A DNA stretch of 40,479 nt. It comes from Lachnospiraceae bacterium (lineage in GTDB: Bacteria > Bacillota > Clostridia > Lachnospirales > Lachnospiraceae). The notes under the pieces were generated by a model that had not been told where the DNA came from, made no database searches, and saw only the letters and a program-made list of their open reading frames with translations. The translations under genes and the position numbers were made by a program. Each line of letters opens with the position of its first letter. The stretch's first letter is position 1. Where the stretch lies: NCBI GenBank assembly GCA_017432565.1, contig JAFRIW010000052.1, forward strand, positions 1 through 40,479. Reading direction: 5' to 3'. Of this stretch, positions 23,101 to 31,243 are shown one piece after another.

Positions 23101-23170
23101 GTTGACAATTCTACGGAATGCCTGCTATAATCCGGAATTGTTAACCGCGCTCTTGGTTGTGGTTGACAAT
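23101..23170 (+). promoter_or_regulatory. bioY promoter and BirA-type biotin operator
   Basis: On the plus strand: -35 TTGACA (23102-23107), 18 bases, -10 TATAAT (23126-23131), perfect consensus. Just downstream, ATTGTTAAC (23137-23145) and GTTGACAAT (23162-23170) are separated by 16 bases, the arrangement of Firmicutes biotin repressor (BirA) sites. A third copy of the half-site, GTTGACAAT (23101-23109), coincides with the -35. High biotin should shut off bioY. Confidence 0.85.
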
Positions 23171-23207
23171 TCCGGTCGGACTATGACACCTGTGTAGGAG
23201 GACTTCA

Positions 23208-23753
23208 ATGAATAAAAATGTGAAAGAACTGACTGTCGTCGCCCTGATGGCAGCGATCCTGTGCGTACTGGGCCCGGTCTCTCTGCCGATCGGTCCGGTT
23301 CCGATCTCTCTGACCACCCTGGCGATCTACTTCATCGTCTATCTTGTCGGAACAAAGCGCAGTGTCATCGCCTGTGCGATCTATATACTGATCGGCCTCG
23401 TGGGCCTGCCGGTCTTTTCCGGCTATACGGGAGGTCCTCAGAAGCTTCTTGGCCCCACCGGCGGGTATATTATCGGATATCTGCCGATGATCATCGTCAT
23501 GGGACTGGTCGTGGAGAAACACAAAACCAACCGCGTTCTGTGTATTCTTGCCATGGAGGCTGCGACCTGGATTCTGTATCTGCTCGGCACCGCATGGCTT
23601 GCACACGCGGCCGGCATGACCTTCCGCGCCGCCCTCGGTGTCGGCGTCCTGCCGTTCGTCCTTCTGGATTTAGTCAAAATCTGCGCCGCGGCCATTTTTG
23701 CACCCATCATCGAGAGCCGCCTGAGCAAAGCAGGTGTGCTGCCGTCTTATTGA
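23208..23753 (+). CDS. bioY: Biotin transporter substrate-binding subunit BioY
   Basis: The protein has 181 residues and starts at ATG 23208 behind AGGAGGA. It is a six-helix ECF S-component: PVSLPIGPVPISLTTLAIYF near the N-terminus, GLVGLPVFSGYTGGPQKLLG and PTGGYIIGYL are signature stretches of BioY. It binds biotin in the membrane and works with an ECF energising module, which is not in this window. The upstream BirA-type operator agrees with the function. Convergent with the HD/epimerase gene, ending 10 bases from it. Confidence 0.95.
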   Translation: MNKNVKELTVVALMAAILCVLGPVSLPIGPVPISLTTLAIYFIVYLVGTKRSVIACAIYILIGLVGLPVFSGYTGGPQKLLGPTGGYIIGYLPMIIVMGLVVEKHKTNRVLCILAMEAATWILYLLGTAWLAHAAGMTFRAALGVGVLPFVLLDLVKICAAAIFAPIIESRLSKAGVLPSY

Positions 23754-23763
23754 GAAGCCGCCG

Positions 23764-25137
23764 TCAGATAATCCCGATCTCAGCCAGCGTTAATTCTTTG
23801 TAATGCGTCTTTCCGGCTTCCGTGAAGAACCCGGTCTTCATCAGGCCGATCGTCACGGTAAGGTCAGACTGAACGACAAGCGCCCCGGACCCGTCATCAC
23901 CGTTCATTCCGCTGTTGATATCTGCGGAAATGACCCTGCTGCCGCGTTCGCGGGCGCTGTTGATATTGCGGATAGCGGAGGCATACGGCTCCCGGACTTC
24001 GCCCTGAAAGCCGGTTCCGAGCAGACAGTCGACAATCAGCGGCGCTTCAAAAGCCCTGCCTGTCTCATACTTTTGAATCGGGACACCTGCCCTTGCGGCG
24101 CGCTGCTCATAATAAGCGGCATCTTCCGTCCGCCGGTCGCTGAGTGTCAGGATCCGGCATGAGATCTTCTGTTCCGACAGAATCTCCGCCAGCGCAAAGC
24201 CATCGCCGCCGTTATTCCCGGACCCGCAGAGTATGAGCGTGCCGTCCGGCCACTCGCCCCAGGCCTTAAAAATGCCTTCCGCCGCCCTTCTCATCAGAAC
24301 TTTTCCCGGCGTCCCGGCCGCAATTGTCGCCGCGTCCCGGCGCCGCATCTCCTCCACGGAAACCGGCACTTCTGCCTTGTTCAGAAACTGCTTCACTTTA
24401 CTGCGGATCTGCTGCAGCCTGTGCGCAGTCTCCGGGTTCCTGCTGTCAAAATCAAGAATACGCTCCAGATATCCCTGTTCAAGGACGATCTTCCTGCTCT
24501 CATCATAGACCAGGCCGAATGTCAGGGAAATCTGGCTAACAATATAGTCAGCTGCCGTCTTTCTGTGGGCGCGCAGCACGTTTTGCATGGACAGCGCGTC
24601 CTGCAGGACCTGCTCCGAGATCTCCGATGTCAGGAATTCTTCTTCCGGCCGGTTATAGATCTCCTGCCTGGAGAACTCGCAGTTCACCCGGAGGATATCA
24701 ATCTTGTCCGCATCCCTGAGAATCTGTGAAAACATCCTCTCCCTGTCTGATAAATCCTCCGGAAGAAGATAGGCATTGTGCAGCCGGATCGCCGTCTCGA
24801 TCAGTCCGTCTTCCTCCTCTGATGAGACAAAGTTTCGGATCAGCCCCTCCCGAAACAGCAGATCGGCGCCAAACGCCGCGTGATCGACCGATTTTGCATC
24901 CGTGAAAGTCCCATATCTCCGGACCTGCTCAAATCTGCCGATGTCGTGCAGCATTCCAAGAAGCCACGCAAGGTCCGCCTCCTCAGCGGGAAGAGAGAGG
25001 CTCTCCGCGATCCGGGCGCACAGCTCTGCGACCCGGTATGTGTGCTCCGCCTTCAGCCGGATCTTTGTGTCTGACAGATCATATGAAGCTGTATATTGAT
25101 CAAATTGTTTCCTGACGTGTTCCCTGTCAATCTGCAT
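23764..25137 (-). CDS. HD-domain hydrolase fused to NAD(P)H-hydrate epimerase
   Basis: The protein has 457 residues and starts at ATG 25137 with GGAAGGG. Residues 1-245 are an HD phosphohydrolase domain: His32, the HD pair in GMLHDIGRFE (61-70) and Asp144 in RDADKID. Residues 258-457 are a YjeF_N-type Rossmann domain, the epimerase that interconverts R and S forms of hydrated NAD(P)H: CGSGNNGGDGFALA (304-317), DCLLGTGFQGE (370-380) and ADINSG (405-410, where most relatives have D-[IL]-P-S-G). The ADP/ATP-dependent dehydratase half that often follows the epimerase is absent. It lies 17 bases downstream of the four-domain ADP-ribose protein, so both concern nicotinamide-nucleotide or ADP-ribose chemistry. 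The fusion of HD and epimerase is unusual to me. Confidence 0.87.
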   Translation of the reverse strand: MQIDREHVRKQFDQYTASYDLSDTKIRLKAEHTYRVAELCARIAESLSLPAEEADLAWLLGMLHDIGRFEQVRRYGTFTDAKSVDHAAFGADLLFREGLIRNFVSSEEEDGLIETAIRLHNAYLLPEDLSDRERMFSQILRDADKIDILRVNCEFSRQEIYNRPEEEFLTSEISEQVLQDALSMQNVLRAHRKTAADYIVSQISLTFGLVYDESRKIVLEQGYLERILDFDSRNPETAHRLQQIRSKVKQFLNKAEVPVSVEEMRRRDAATIAAGTPGKVLMRRAAEGIFKAWGEWPDGTLILCGSGNNGGDGFALAEILSEQKISCRILTLSDRRTEDAAYYEQRAARAGVPIQKYETGRAFEAPLIVDCLLGTGFQGEVREPYASAIRNINSARERGSRVISADINSGMNGDDGSGALVVQSDLTVTIGLMKTGFFTEAGKTHYKELTLAEIGII

Positions 25138-25154
25138 CTGTTTAACCCTTCCGA

Positions 25155-28100
25155 TCAGAACGTTCCGCCCCGCAGCTGCCGGTCAAGCGCTCCCTGGTAT
25201 ACATCGAATGTATTTCCGTCAAAAAGCACCCACTCGACGAGATCCAGCACACCCGGATGTTCCTTTATAAACCGGATCACGGTCCCGACTGCCGTTTCAG
25301 CTGCTTTGCTTACCGGATAGCCGTAGACCCCGGTAGAGATTGACGGAAACGCGATGCGCCGGATCCGGTGCTCAGCAGCAAGCTGAAGGGAATTCCGGTA
25401 GCAGTCTGCCAGCAGCTCTTCCTCGTGCCGCCTTCCGCCGCCCCAGATCGGTCCCACTGTGTGAATCACATACTCGCAGGGAAGATCATAGGCTCCGGTG
25501 AGCTTTGCCTCCCCCGTATGACAGCCGTTCAGCTTCCTGCATTCTTCCAGAAGCTTCGGCCCTGCTGCCCGGTGGATCGCGCCGTCGACACCGCCCCCGC
25601 CGAGGAGTGAGTTATTTGCGGCATTCACGATTGCATCGACGTCGGAGATTTTCGTGATATCTCCCCGGATCATGCGGATAACCGTGCCCGGATCCGCCTT
25701 GCCCCGATCTGCCGTTCCCCAGTCCGCGGTCTCCGGATCTGCGGTCTTCGGATCTGTGGTCTCCGGATCTGCGGCTCTCTGCCCTGCAAATTCGGCGCGA
25801 AGCTCCATCAGGATCCTGCCGAGCAGGTTCTGCCCCAGCCACTTTTCCGGTTCTATGCCCGCAGCAGCTGCCGCATCCAGGCCGATTCCCCAGATTCTGT
25901 CTTTCGGGCTGGCCTCTGCAAGAATTGCGTCTCCAGTGTTCAGCAGCGCTTTCTTCAGCGCCGGATTCTGGTCAAATTTTGCCCTGTTTCCGGTCTTCAC
26001 CACCTCGTATTTCACATCGTCCCACTTCCGGCTGTCAAAAGGCCTGACCTGTTTCCCGAGATCCTTGCATTCCCGCGGATCCCCGGCCCTGAGGATCGCC
26101 GTATAGAGCGCAGCGTCATGAAACAGTCTGGCCTTCTGCGCCATCATATACTGCTCGACACAGAAATAAGCAAAATCATCGATCACAAACGTGCTTCTGT
26201 ACCAGTTTGAGAAGCAGCCGTTTTCTTCATTGTCCTTCCAGAAGAAGACACAGCGGGTCTGTTTCACCGGCCGGTGCATGTGAATATATTTTGCTTCCCA
26301 CTCCGGGTCCGCATAAGAGCTGTATTCCGACATCTGACAGCCATAGCACAGGTCGTCCGCGATTTCCAGAATCACATCCGAGAGCTCCAGATCCTGCTTC
26401 CACTGATCATCGATTCCGCTGTATCCCAGAAGGGCTCCGAGAATATTCCCGGTCACCGCACCGGTCGAATCGCTGTCACCGCTGTGATTGACGGCTGCGA
26501 TGATCCCCGCCGAAAAATCATTCTGATGGCGCATCGCGCAGTACAGGGAGATCGCCAGGGTCTCCTCTGCCACCCATCCTTCTCCGAGGCTGTGGATATT
26601 CTCGAGATCAGTCAGGCCGTTCTCAGACAGTTCCACCGCGCGGTCAATGATCGACACGAGCTCCGGAAGATGCGGATCTCCCGCAAAGATCTCAGCGGTT
26701 TCTTCTTTTGCCGCCAGAATAAGCTCCTTCAGCGGCCGTTTCTCTCCTTCCGGCGAAAAGACAATTCTGCGAATGAGATGGACCAGGACCGCTGCCGGCA
26801 TATACCCGAGAGAATGCCCGTGCGTGATCGCGGCCAGCTGCGCGCCTTCGAGAACCAGCTGTCTGAATTCATAAAGCTCGCCGGCGACAGCCAGCGGCGC
26901 AACGCGCATGACCCCGCCGCAGCCCTTGCTGTTGTTCCGTTTTGCTTCTATGTAATCGTCGTACTCTGTCCCGTCCTCCAGCGCAGAGAGACAGGTGTTT
27001 CCGGGAGCCCGCCTGGAATAAAGCTCAGGCACATCCAGAAGCCAGGAACGCCCGCCGGCCTCCGTAAACCGCTCATGCCGGCTGACCTCGGCAAAAGAAG
27101 ACTTCTGTGTCTTCAGCCAGTCCTGATAGGCATCTGCGACATACACCCTCGACATGCCCCGGATCCCGCGCATGGCAGCTCTTGTCTCTCCGACCAGAAG
27201 TCCGTTAGCCGTAAACAGGCTCATCTGCGTATCATCTGAGATCAGTGCCTTCCCGGTTTCCGGGTCCTTGTCAAATGCGGTGATCCCGCGCTCGCCGTAT
27301 ATCCGGAAAATTGCTTCTTCCTGCAGGAATTCCACGGGGTAGCCTAGGGCATCGCCGACGGCACCGCCGTAGATGCACCCGCGGATCACGTCCAGCCAGG
27401 CCTCATTTTCCTTTCTGGCTCTCAAAGCTTTCTCCGTATCATTCAGGTCCTCATCCCGGTAGAAGTCTCTGAAGTTTCTGGAAAACTCGTTGAAATTCTT
27501 CTGTTCTTTTGTGTGATCCATGACCGCGAAATCGATCCGGCGGAAAAGATCGTGCTCCTTCATGCCGTCGAAGTCGAACTCCCTCAATGCCTTATAGAAC
27601 AGATCCGATACGACGCGGGCATCGTTGCGGAACGCGCCGCATCCAAAAGCGCCGAGCACCAGATACCTGTAGCCCATGTACGCGGCCACCTTCAGCATCC
27701 CGGTAATCCGGGTGAGCAGCATCTCTTCATACTGGCTCTGCGTCATGCCCTCCTTGCCGTAGATGAGATTCGGCGCGGCGCAGGTCATGACGGCGACGAT
27801 CACGGATTCGTCCAGCAGCTCGCCCTTCTCGTCCTTGATAACCTCGACCTGGGGATGGATCATCACTGCGTCCGAGCCCATTTCGGTATGGAGGGAACGG
27901 TTGTATTCATAGTAGGCGCTCGCCTTCCTGCTCTCCAGCGAGATCAGCAGCGAGCTCTTCCGGCAGAGATCTTCTTCCTGCGCCGTCGCGCCGTGTCTGA
28001 CACCGCCTCCCGGATACGTCGCGTTGGCGAGGTTCAGCACCAGGATCCGCTCGCCTTCGTCCTCCTGCGGAAGCATTTCGATCTGCTTTTCAGCCAGGCT

Positions 28101-28343
28101 GAATGAATCCATATTCTCACAGCTGTAGCCGCACCGGCCGATCACATGGACATGGTCAAAATCTGTACTCTCGCCGACTGCTCTGACATCCCGGGGAAGA
28201 AATACCCTTACTTCCTCCATCTGCGCCCGGGTCAGCTTCAGGTCTTTCCTCTGACCGTTTTTCACAAAATATCCCTGCTCCAGGATCGCCATTGTGTCCC
28301 GGAATACATTGAGATTTTCCTGTATCCTGCTTTCTTTGTCCAT
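25155..28343 (-). CDS. Four-domain ADP-ribose protein: PARG - ARH - NADAR - macrodomain
   Basis: The protein has 1062 residues starting at ATG 28343. Residues 1-285 match the bacterial/fungal-type PARG (TIGR02452) fold, including the catalytic loop GGG (112-114) ... QEE (122-124), [10 protein letters not shown] and GAFGCGAF (231-238). Residues 310-690 are an ADP-ribosylglycohydrolase: GAVGDALG (327-334), SDDTQMS (369-375), a His at 508, and [14 protein letters not shown] (620-633), giving the two-metal Asp set. Residues 695-855 are a NADAR (YbiA-like) domain: CFSNWY (710-715), [11 protein letters not shown] (728-738), and GIGLDAA (819-825). Residues 885-1060 are a macrodomain: [20 protein letters not shown] (905-924) and ISTGVYGYP (1002-1010). 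The linker at 856-884 is a short tandem repeat. Each domain is known to remove or process ADP-ribose on proteins, nucleic acids or free nucleotides; having all four in one chain suggests a broad eraser. No DarT- or other ADP-ribosyltransferase is seen in the window. Confidence 0.9.
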   Translation of the reverse strand: MDKESRIQENLNVFRDTMAILEQGYFVKNGQRKDLKLTRAQMEEVRVFLPRDVRAVGESTDFDHVHVIGRCGYSCENMDSFSLAEKQIEMLPQEDEGERILVLNLANATYPGGGVRHGATAQEEDLCRKSSLLISLESRKASAYYEYNRSLHTEMGSDAVMIHPQVEVIKDEKGELLDESVIVAVMTCAAPNLIYGKEGMTQSQYEEMLLTRITGMLKVAAYMGYRYLVLGAFGCGAFRNDARVVSDLFYKALREFDFDGMKEHDLFRRIDFAVMDHTKEQKNFNEFSRNFRDFYRDEDLNDTEKALRARKENEAWLDVIRGCIYGGAVGDALGYPVEFLQEEAIFRIYGERGITAFDKDPETGKALISDDTQMSLFTANGLLVGETRAAMRGIRGMSRVYVADAYQDWLKTQKSSFAEVSRHERFTEAGGRSWLLDVPELYSRRAPGNTCLSALEDGTEYDDYIEAKRNNSKGCGGVMRVAPLAVAGELYEFRQLVLEGAQLAAITHGHSLGYMPAAVLVHLIRRIVFSPEGEKRPLKELILAAKEETAEIFAGDPHLPELVSIIDRAVELSENGLTDLENIHSLGEGWVAEETLAISLYCAMRHQNDFSAGIIAAVNHSGDSDSTGAVTGNILGALLGYSGIDDQWKQDLELSDVILEIADDLCYGCQMSEYSSYADPEWEAKYIHMHRPVKQTRCVFFWKDNEENGCFSNWYRSTFVIDDFAYFCVEQYMMAQKARLFHDAALYTAILRAGDPRECKDLGKQVRPFDSRKWDDVKYEVVKTGNRAKFDQNPALKKALLNTGDAILAEASPKDRIWGIGLDAAAAAGIEPEKWLGQNLLGRILMELRAEFAGQRAADPETTDPKTADPETADWGTADRGKADPGTVIRMIRGDITKISDVDAIVNAANNSLLGGGGVDGAIHRAAGPKLLEECRKLNGCHTGEAKLTGAYDLPCEYVIHTVGPIWGGGRRHEEELLADCYRNSLQLAAEHRIRRIAFPSISTGVYGYPVSKAAETAVGTVIRFIKEHPGVLDLVEWVLFDGNTFDVYQGALDRQLRGGTF
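25726..25780 (-). repeat. 15-base tandem repeat in the inter-domain linker
   Basis: Three near-identical 15-base units, GCGGTCTCCGGATCT (25726-25740), its one-base variant (25741-25755) and another (25756-25770), plus a partial fourth (25771-25780), encode the DPETx linker between NADAR and macrodomain. More degenerate copies extend to about 25690. Such in-frame repeats can change linker length by slippage. Confidence 0.85.
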
Positions 28344-28376
28344 TGTTTACCTCGCTGCACTCGTCGTCTGCGCAGA

Positions 28377-28835
28377 TTATTCTGTTCCGGCGCGCTCCCG
28401 CAGCAGATCATCCACGATCTGCGCCGCCTGTCCCACATGCCGCAGACAGGGGCGGGAAGCATAATACTCCGGCGTCCTCTCCTCCGGCTCGTTTCCCGGT
28501 TTCGTTTTGACGCCGCTCAGAAGATCCCGGCAGATGATCGATCCGTTCATCTCACGAAACCGCCGGGCATATTCCTGCACCAGATGATAATGATCCGTCT
28601 TGGCCTGCGGATCCTTCGGGTCCGCGTATCCGCAGAGCATTCCCAGAACGAGCAGACCGCCGCTCACCGTGCCGCAGACCTCCCGCATCCGTCCCATTCC
28701 TCCCCCGAAGGAAGAGGCCAGGCGCGCGGAGGTCTCCCGGTCGAGCCCGGTCAGATCGTCAAAGGCGCACACGACTGCCTGTGAACAGTTATACCCTTCC
28801 AGGAACAGAGCCCTGGCTTTTTCCGCATGATTCAT
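28377..28835 (-). CDS. C_GCAxxG_C_C family protein
   Basis: The start at ATG 28835 is behind AGAGGAAC; the product has 152 residues. It shows the spaced Cys/Gly pattern of the C_GCAxxG_C_C family: GYNCSQAVVCAFDDLTG near residue 15, SSFGGGMGRMREVCGTVSGG near 45-60, then C in NGSIICRDLL and CLRHVG near the C-terminus. The conserved Cys residues suggest a redox or metal-binding role; some members are fused to or encoded beside oxidoreductases. The function is not settled. It is 33 bases upstream of the four-domain ADP-ribose gene and probably in its operon. A small hairpin (CGGGCAG/CTGCCCG, 28858-28880) lies in its leader. Confidence 0.88.
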   Translation of the reverse strand: MNHAEKARALFLEGYNCSQAVVCAFDDLTGLDRETSARLASSFGGGMGRMREVCGTVSGGLLVLGMLCGYADPKDPQAKTDHYHLVQEYARRFREMNGSIICRDLLSGVKTKPGNEPEERTPEYYASRPCLRHVGQAAQIVDDLLRERAGTE

Positions 28836-28890
28836 CCGGTGTTCCTCTTTTTCCTGCCGGGCAGAAGCATTGGCTGCCCGCGGGATTTTG

Positions 28891-28948
28891 CTGTAAAAAC
28901 AAAGGCTCCCGAAGATCTTTCGGGAGCCTTCGCAGGCGAAATCGCCTG
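28891..28948 (-). terminator. Strong intrinsic terminator after the GGGtGRT gene
   Basis: On the minus strand a small hairpin (CAGGCGA/TCGCCTG, 28933-28948) is followed by a 10-base perfect stem GGCTCCCGAA/TTCGGGAGCC (28904-28913 with 28919-28928) and TTTGTTTTTACAG (28891-28903). It separates the GGGtGRT transcript from the ADP-ribose operon. Partial read-through into the latter is possible, as I see no strong promoter between them. Confidence 0.92.
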
Positions 28949-28959
28949 GACATTGTCTC

Positions 28960-29979
28960 TTACTTGGACATTGCCTCCTGGACAGCGACTGCAACTGCGA
29001 CAGTCATACCGACCATCGGGTTGTTGCCTGCGCCGAGGAAGCCCATCATCTCTACGTGCGCCGGAACGGAGGAAGAACCTGCGAACTGCGCATCAGAGTG
29101 CATACGGCCAAGGGTATCTGTCATACCGTAGGAAGCAGGGCCTGCTGCCATGTTGTCGGGATGCAGAGTACGGCCTGTGCCGCCGCCGGAAGCAACGGAG
29201 AAATACTTCTTGCCGGCTTCCCAGCGCTCTTTCTTGTAAGTACCTGCAACCGGGTGCTGGAAACGTGTGGGGTTGGTGGAGTTTCCGGTGATGGAAACAT
29301 CAGCGCCTTCATGCCACATGATCGCAACGCCTTCACGGACATCGTCCGCGCCGTAGCAGTTGACCTTTGCGCGGTCGCCGGTGGAATAAGCGGTCTTGCT
29401 GACGATCGTCAGAGCGTGATCTTCCTTGACGTCTGCGGAAAGATAATCATACTTGGTCTGCACATAGGTGAAACCGTTGATGCGGCTGATGATCATTGCT
29501 GCATCTTTTCCGAGACCGTTCAGGATAACGCGGAGGGGTTTCTGACGCACCTTGTTCGCATTCAGAGCAATCTTGATCGCGCCTTCTGCAGCTGCAAAGG
29601 ACTCGTGACCCGCGAGGAACGCGAAGCACTCAGTCTCCTCGTCGAGCAGCATTGCGCCGAGGTTGCCGTGGCCGATACCGACCTGACGCTGATCAGCGAC
29701 AGATCCGGGAATGCAGAATGCCTGCAGTCCGACGCCGATCCACTTCGCAGCGTCCGCAGCCTTCTTCGCGCCTTCCTTCATGGCGATCGCCGCGCCGAGC
29801 TCATAAGCCCACTTTACGTTTTCAAAACAGATAGGCTGTGTGCTCTCTACGATACTGTAAGCGTCCACACCCTTACTGTTTGTAAAAGCCTTTACATCCT
29901 CAAAGCTCTTGAAGCCGTACTTCTCAAGAACGGGCTGCAGCTGAGGCATGCGTCCTTCATAGTTTTCAAACAGAGCCAT
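28960..29979 (-). CDS. GGGtGRT protein
   Basis: The protein has 339 residues and starts at ATG 29979 behind AAGGAGGTG. The eponymous motif GGGTGRT is at 265-271. Other highly conserved-looking stretches are PGSVADQRQVGIGHGNLGAM (91-110), AGHESFAAAEGAIKIALNAN (123-142) and the Gly-rich end MMGFLGAGNNPMVGMTVAVA. It is a soluble protein with no signal. I know the family only as a conserved anaerobe protein of unknown function; it is found beside an iron-sulfur scaffold-like gene, as here (12-base gap, ribosome site overlapping the neighbour's stop). A role in metal or cofactor metabolism is an inference from that pairing. Confidence 0.9.
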   Translation of the reverse strand: MALFENYEGRMPQLQPVLEKYGFKSFEDVKAFTNSKGVDAYSIVESTQPICFENVKWAYELGAAIAMKEGAKKAADAAKWIGVGLQAFCIPGSVADQRQVGIGHGNLGAMLLDEETECFAFLAGHESFAAAEGAIKIALNANKVRQKPLRVILNGLGKDAAMIISRINGFTYVQTKYDYLSADVKEDHALTIVSKTAYSTGDRAKVNCYGADDVREGVAIMWHEGADVSITGNSTNPTRFQHPVAGTYKKERWEAGKKYFSVASGGGTGRTLHPDNMAAGPASYGMTDTLGRMHSDAQFAGSSSVPAHVEMMGFLGAGNNPMVGMTVAVAVAVQEAMSK

Positions 29980-29991
29980 TGCTGCACCTCC

Positions 29992-30693
29992 TTACTCTTT
30001 CCGCGGATCGATCCACTTGACCGCTCCGTCCTCTGCCTTAAAGCGACCATACGTACCAAGATTCTTCTCATAAGCCTCATTCGGGGTCATGCCGTTCTTG
30101 ATCGCATCCATCATCTTGCCGAGGCTGAGGAACTGGTAGCCGCAGACCTGATCGTCCTTGTCGAGCGCCATCTTTACGACATAACCTTCGGTCATCTCAA
30201 GATAGCGGGTACCCTTTGCCAGCGTACCGTACATGGTACCGACCATGGATCTGAGGCCCTTGCCCAGATCTTCCAGACCGGCGCCGATGCGGAGACCGTC
30301 GTCAGAGAAAGCGGACTGTGTGCGGCCGTATACGATCTGCAGGAACAGTTCGCGCATTGCGGTGTTGATCGCATCGCATACCAGGTCGGTATTCAGTGCT
30401 TCCAGAATTGTCTTGCCGGGAAGGATCTCACTCGCCATTGCTGCGGAATGAGTCATGCCGGAACATCCGATCGTCTCGACCAGAGCTTCCTGGATCACGC
30501 CGTCCTTGACGTTCAGACTCAGCTTGCAGGTTCCCTGCTGCGGAGCACACCAGCCGACACCGTGCGTGTAGCCGGAAATGTCCTTGATCTCTTTAGCCTG
30601 GATCCATTTTCCCTCTTCAGGAATCGGAGCCGGACCGTGATTCGGGCCTTTCGCGACACACATCATCTCTTCAATTTCTTTTGTGTATTGCAT
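29992..30693 (-). CDS. NifU-like iron-sulfur scaffold-type protein
   Basis: The start at ATG 30693 gives 233 residues; the AAGGAGG site lies rather far (12 bases) upstream but no closer start exists. The middle part resembles the NifU/IscU N-terminal scaffold: GWCAPQQGTCKLSLNVKDG, ETIGCSGMTHSAAMASEILP and GKTILEAL, with three Cys positions that could hold a cluster (Cys in GWCAP, TCKL and GCSG). It is longer than IscU and has an additional C-terminal half (SLGKMMDAIKNGMTPNEAYE). It is co-transcribed with the GGGtGRT gene. An extended -10 (TGGTAGAGT) lies in the upstream 30740-30770 region. Assignment as a scaffold is by similarity; the cluster acceptor is unknown. Confidence 0.8.
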   Translation of the reverse strand: MQYTKEIEEMMCVAKGPNHGPAPIPEEGKWIQAKEIKDISGYTHGVGWCAPQQGTCKLSLNVKDGVIQEALVETIGCSGMTHSAAMASEILPGKTILEALNTDLVCDAINTAMRELFLQIVYGRTQSAFSDDGLRIGAGLEDLGKGLRSMVGTMYGTLAKGTRYLEMTEGYVVKMALDKDDQVCGYQFLSLGKMMDAIKNGMTPNEAYEKNLGTYGRFKAEDGAVKWIDPRKE

Positions 30694-30814
30694 ATGATAA
30701 CCTATCCTCCTTGTTAAAGATTTGGACTTGAAACCTAGCTTTACTCTACCATACACCCCCCTCAGTTTCCAGTATTTTCATTCGTACAAAGCGGGGTTTC
30801 TGTCGAAATTCTGA

Positions 30815-31102
30815 TCAGATATCACAGTCAAAAATCGCTTTTTTCGCGATCCTGTCGCCGTACTCGCGCTTCCACCTGATGTGCGGTTCCGAGGCGGCAT
30901 AAGCAGGGAGGGCATCCTTTTCCATCGTAATAATGATCATCAGATCAAACCTGTTGGCAATATCGGAATTGGAAACCCGGATGTCCAGCGAATGAACCCC
31001 GGGAATCGCCAGTGTCTCCTCAAAGATCCCGCGCACGGGTTCCACAAGCGCTTTTACGTCTGTCCCCTCCGTAAACTTCACGATGATGTAATGCTCCATC
31101 AT
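30815..31102 (-). CDS. Dabb-family (stress-responsive A/B barrel) protein
   Basis: Tandem ATGs at 31102 and 31099 follow GAAGGGAGAA; I take the first, giving 95 residues. The pattern MEHYIIVKFTEGTDVKALV, then GVHSLDIRVSNSDIANRFDL and ALPAYAASEPHIRWKREYG, is that of a single Dabb ferredoxin-like domain, which forms a dimeric alpha/beta barrel. The His in the SEPHIRW segment is conserved in the family. Bacterial single-domain Dabb proteins have no agreed function. It lies between the iron-sulfur scaffold operon and a peptidase remnant. Confidence 0.85.
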   Translation of the reverse strand: MMEHYIIVKFTEGTDVKALVEPVRGIFEETLAIPGVHSLDIRVSNSDIANRFDLMIIITMEKDALPAYAASEPHIRWKREYGDRIAKKAIFDCDI

Positions 31103-31144
31103 ATGCGTTCTCCCTTCAATATCTGTTCTCACCGGCAATGCGGT

Positions 31145-31243
31145 TTACCAGACTGCCACACGGTCTTCAGGTGCGAGATACATCCCGTCGCCCTCCGTGA
31201 TCCCGTAGAAGTCAAGGAAATCATCAAACTGGGCGAGCGTCAG
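31145..31243 (-). pseudogene. C-terminal remnant of an M13-type metallopeptidase
   Basis: Translated on the minus strand to the TAA at 31145-31147, about 32 codons read as a peptide containing AQFDDFLDFYGITEGDGMYL followed by PEDRVAVW. The complete M13 peptidase at 37664-40126 ends QQFDEFLDTYGIQEGDLMYL followed by PEDRINLW, so the two are clearly homologous. The remaining 650 or more residues are missing; the catalytic zinc motifs are gone. Upstream bases to about 31320 stay open in frame but do not resemble the family. Nothing else is supported in 31244-31412 except small hairpins (31379-31395 and 31406-31421). Confidence 0.75.

Noticed and set aside
29056..30717. 553-residue plus-strand frame opposite the GGGtGRT and scaffold genes
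   Set aside because: Long only because of codon bias on the opposite strand; crosses two well-supported genes and has no domain signal.
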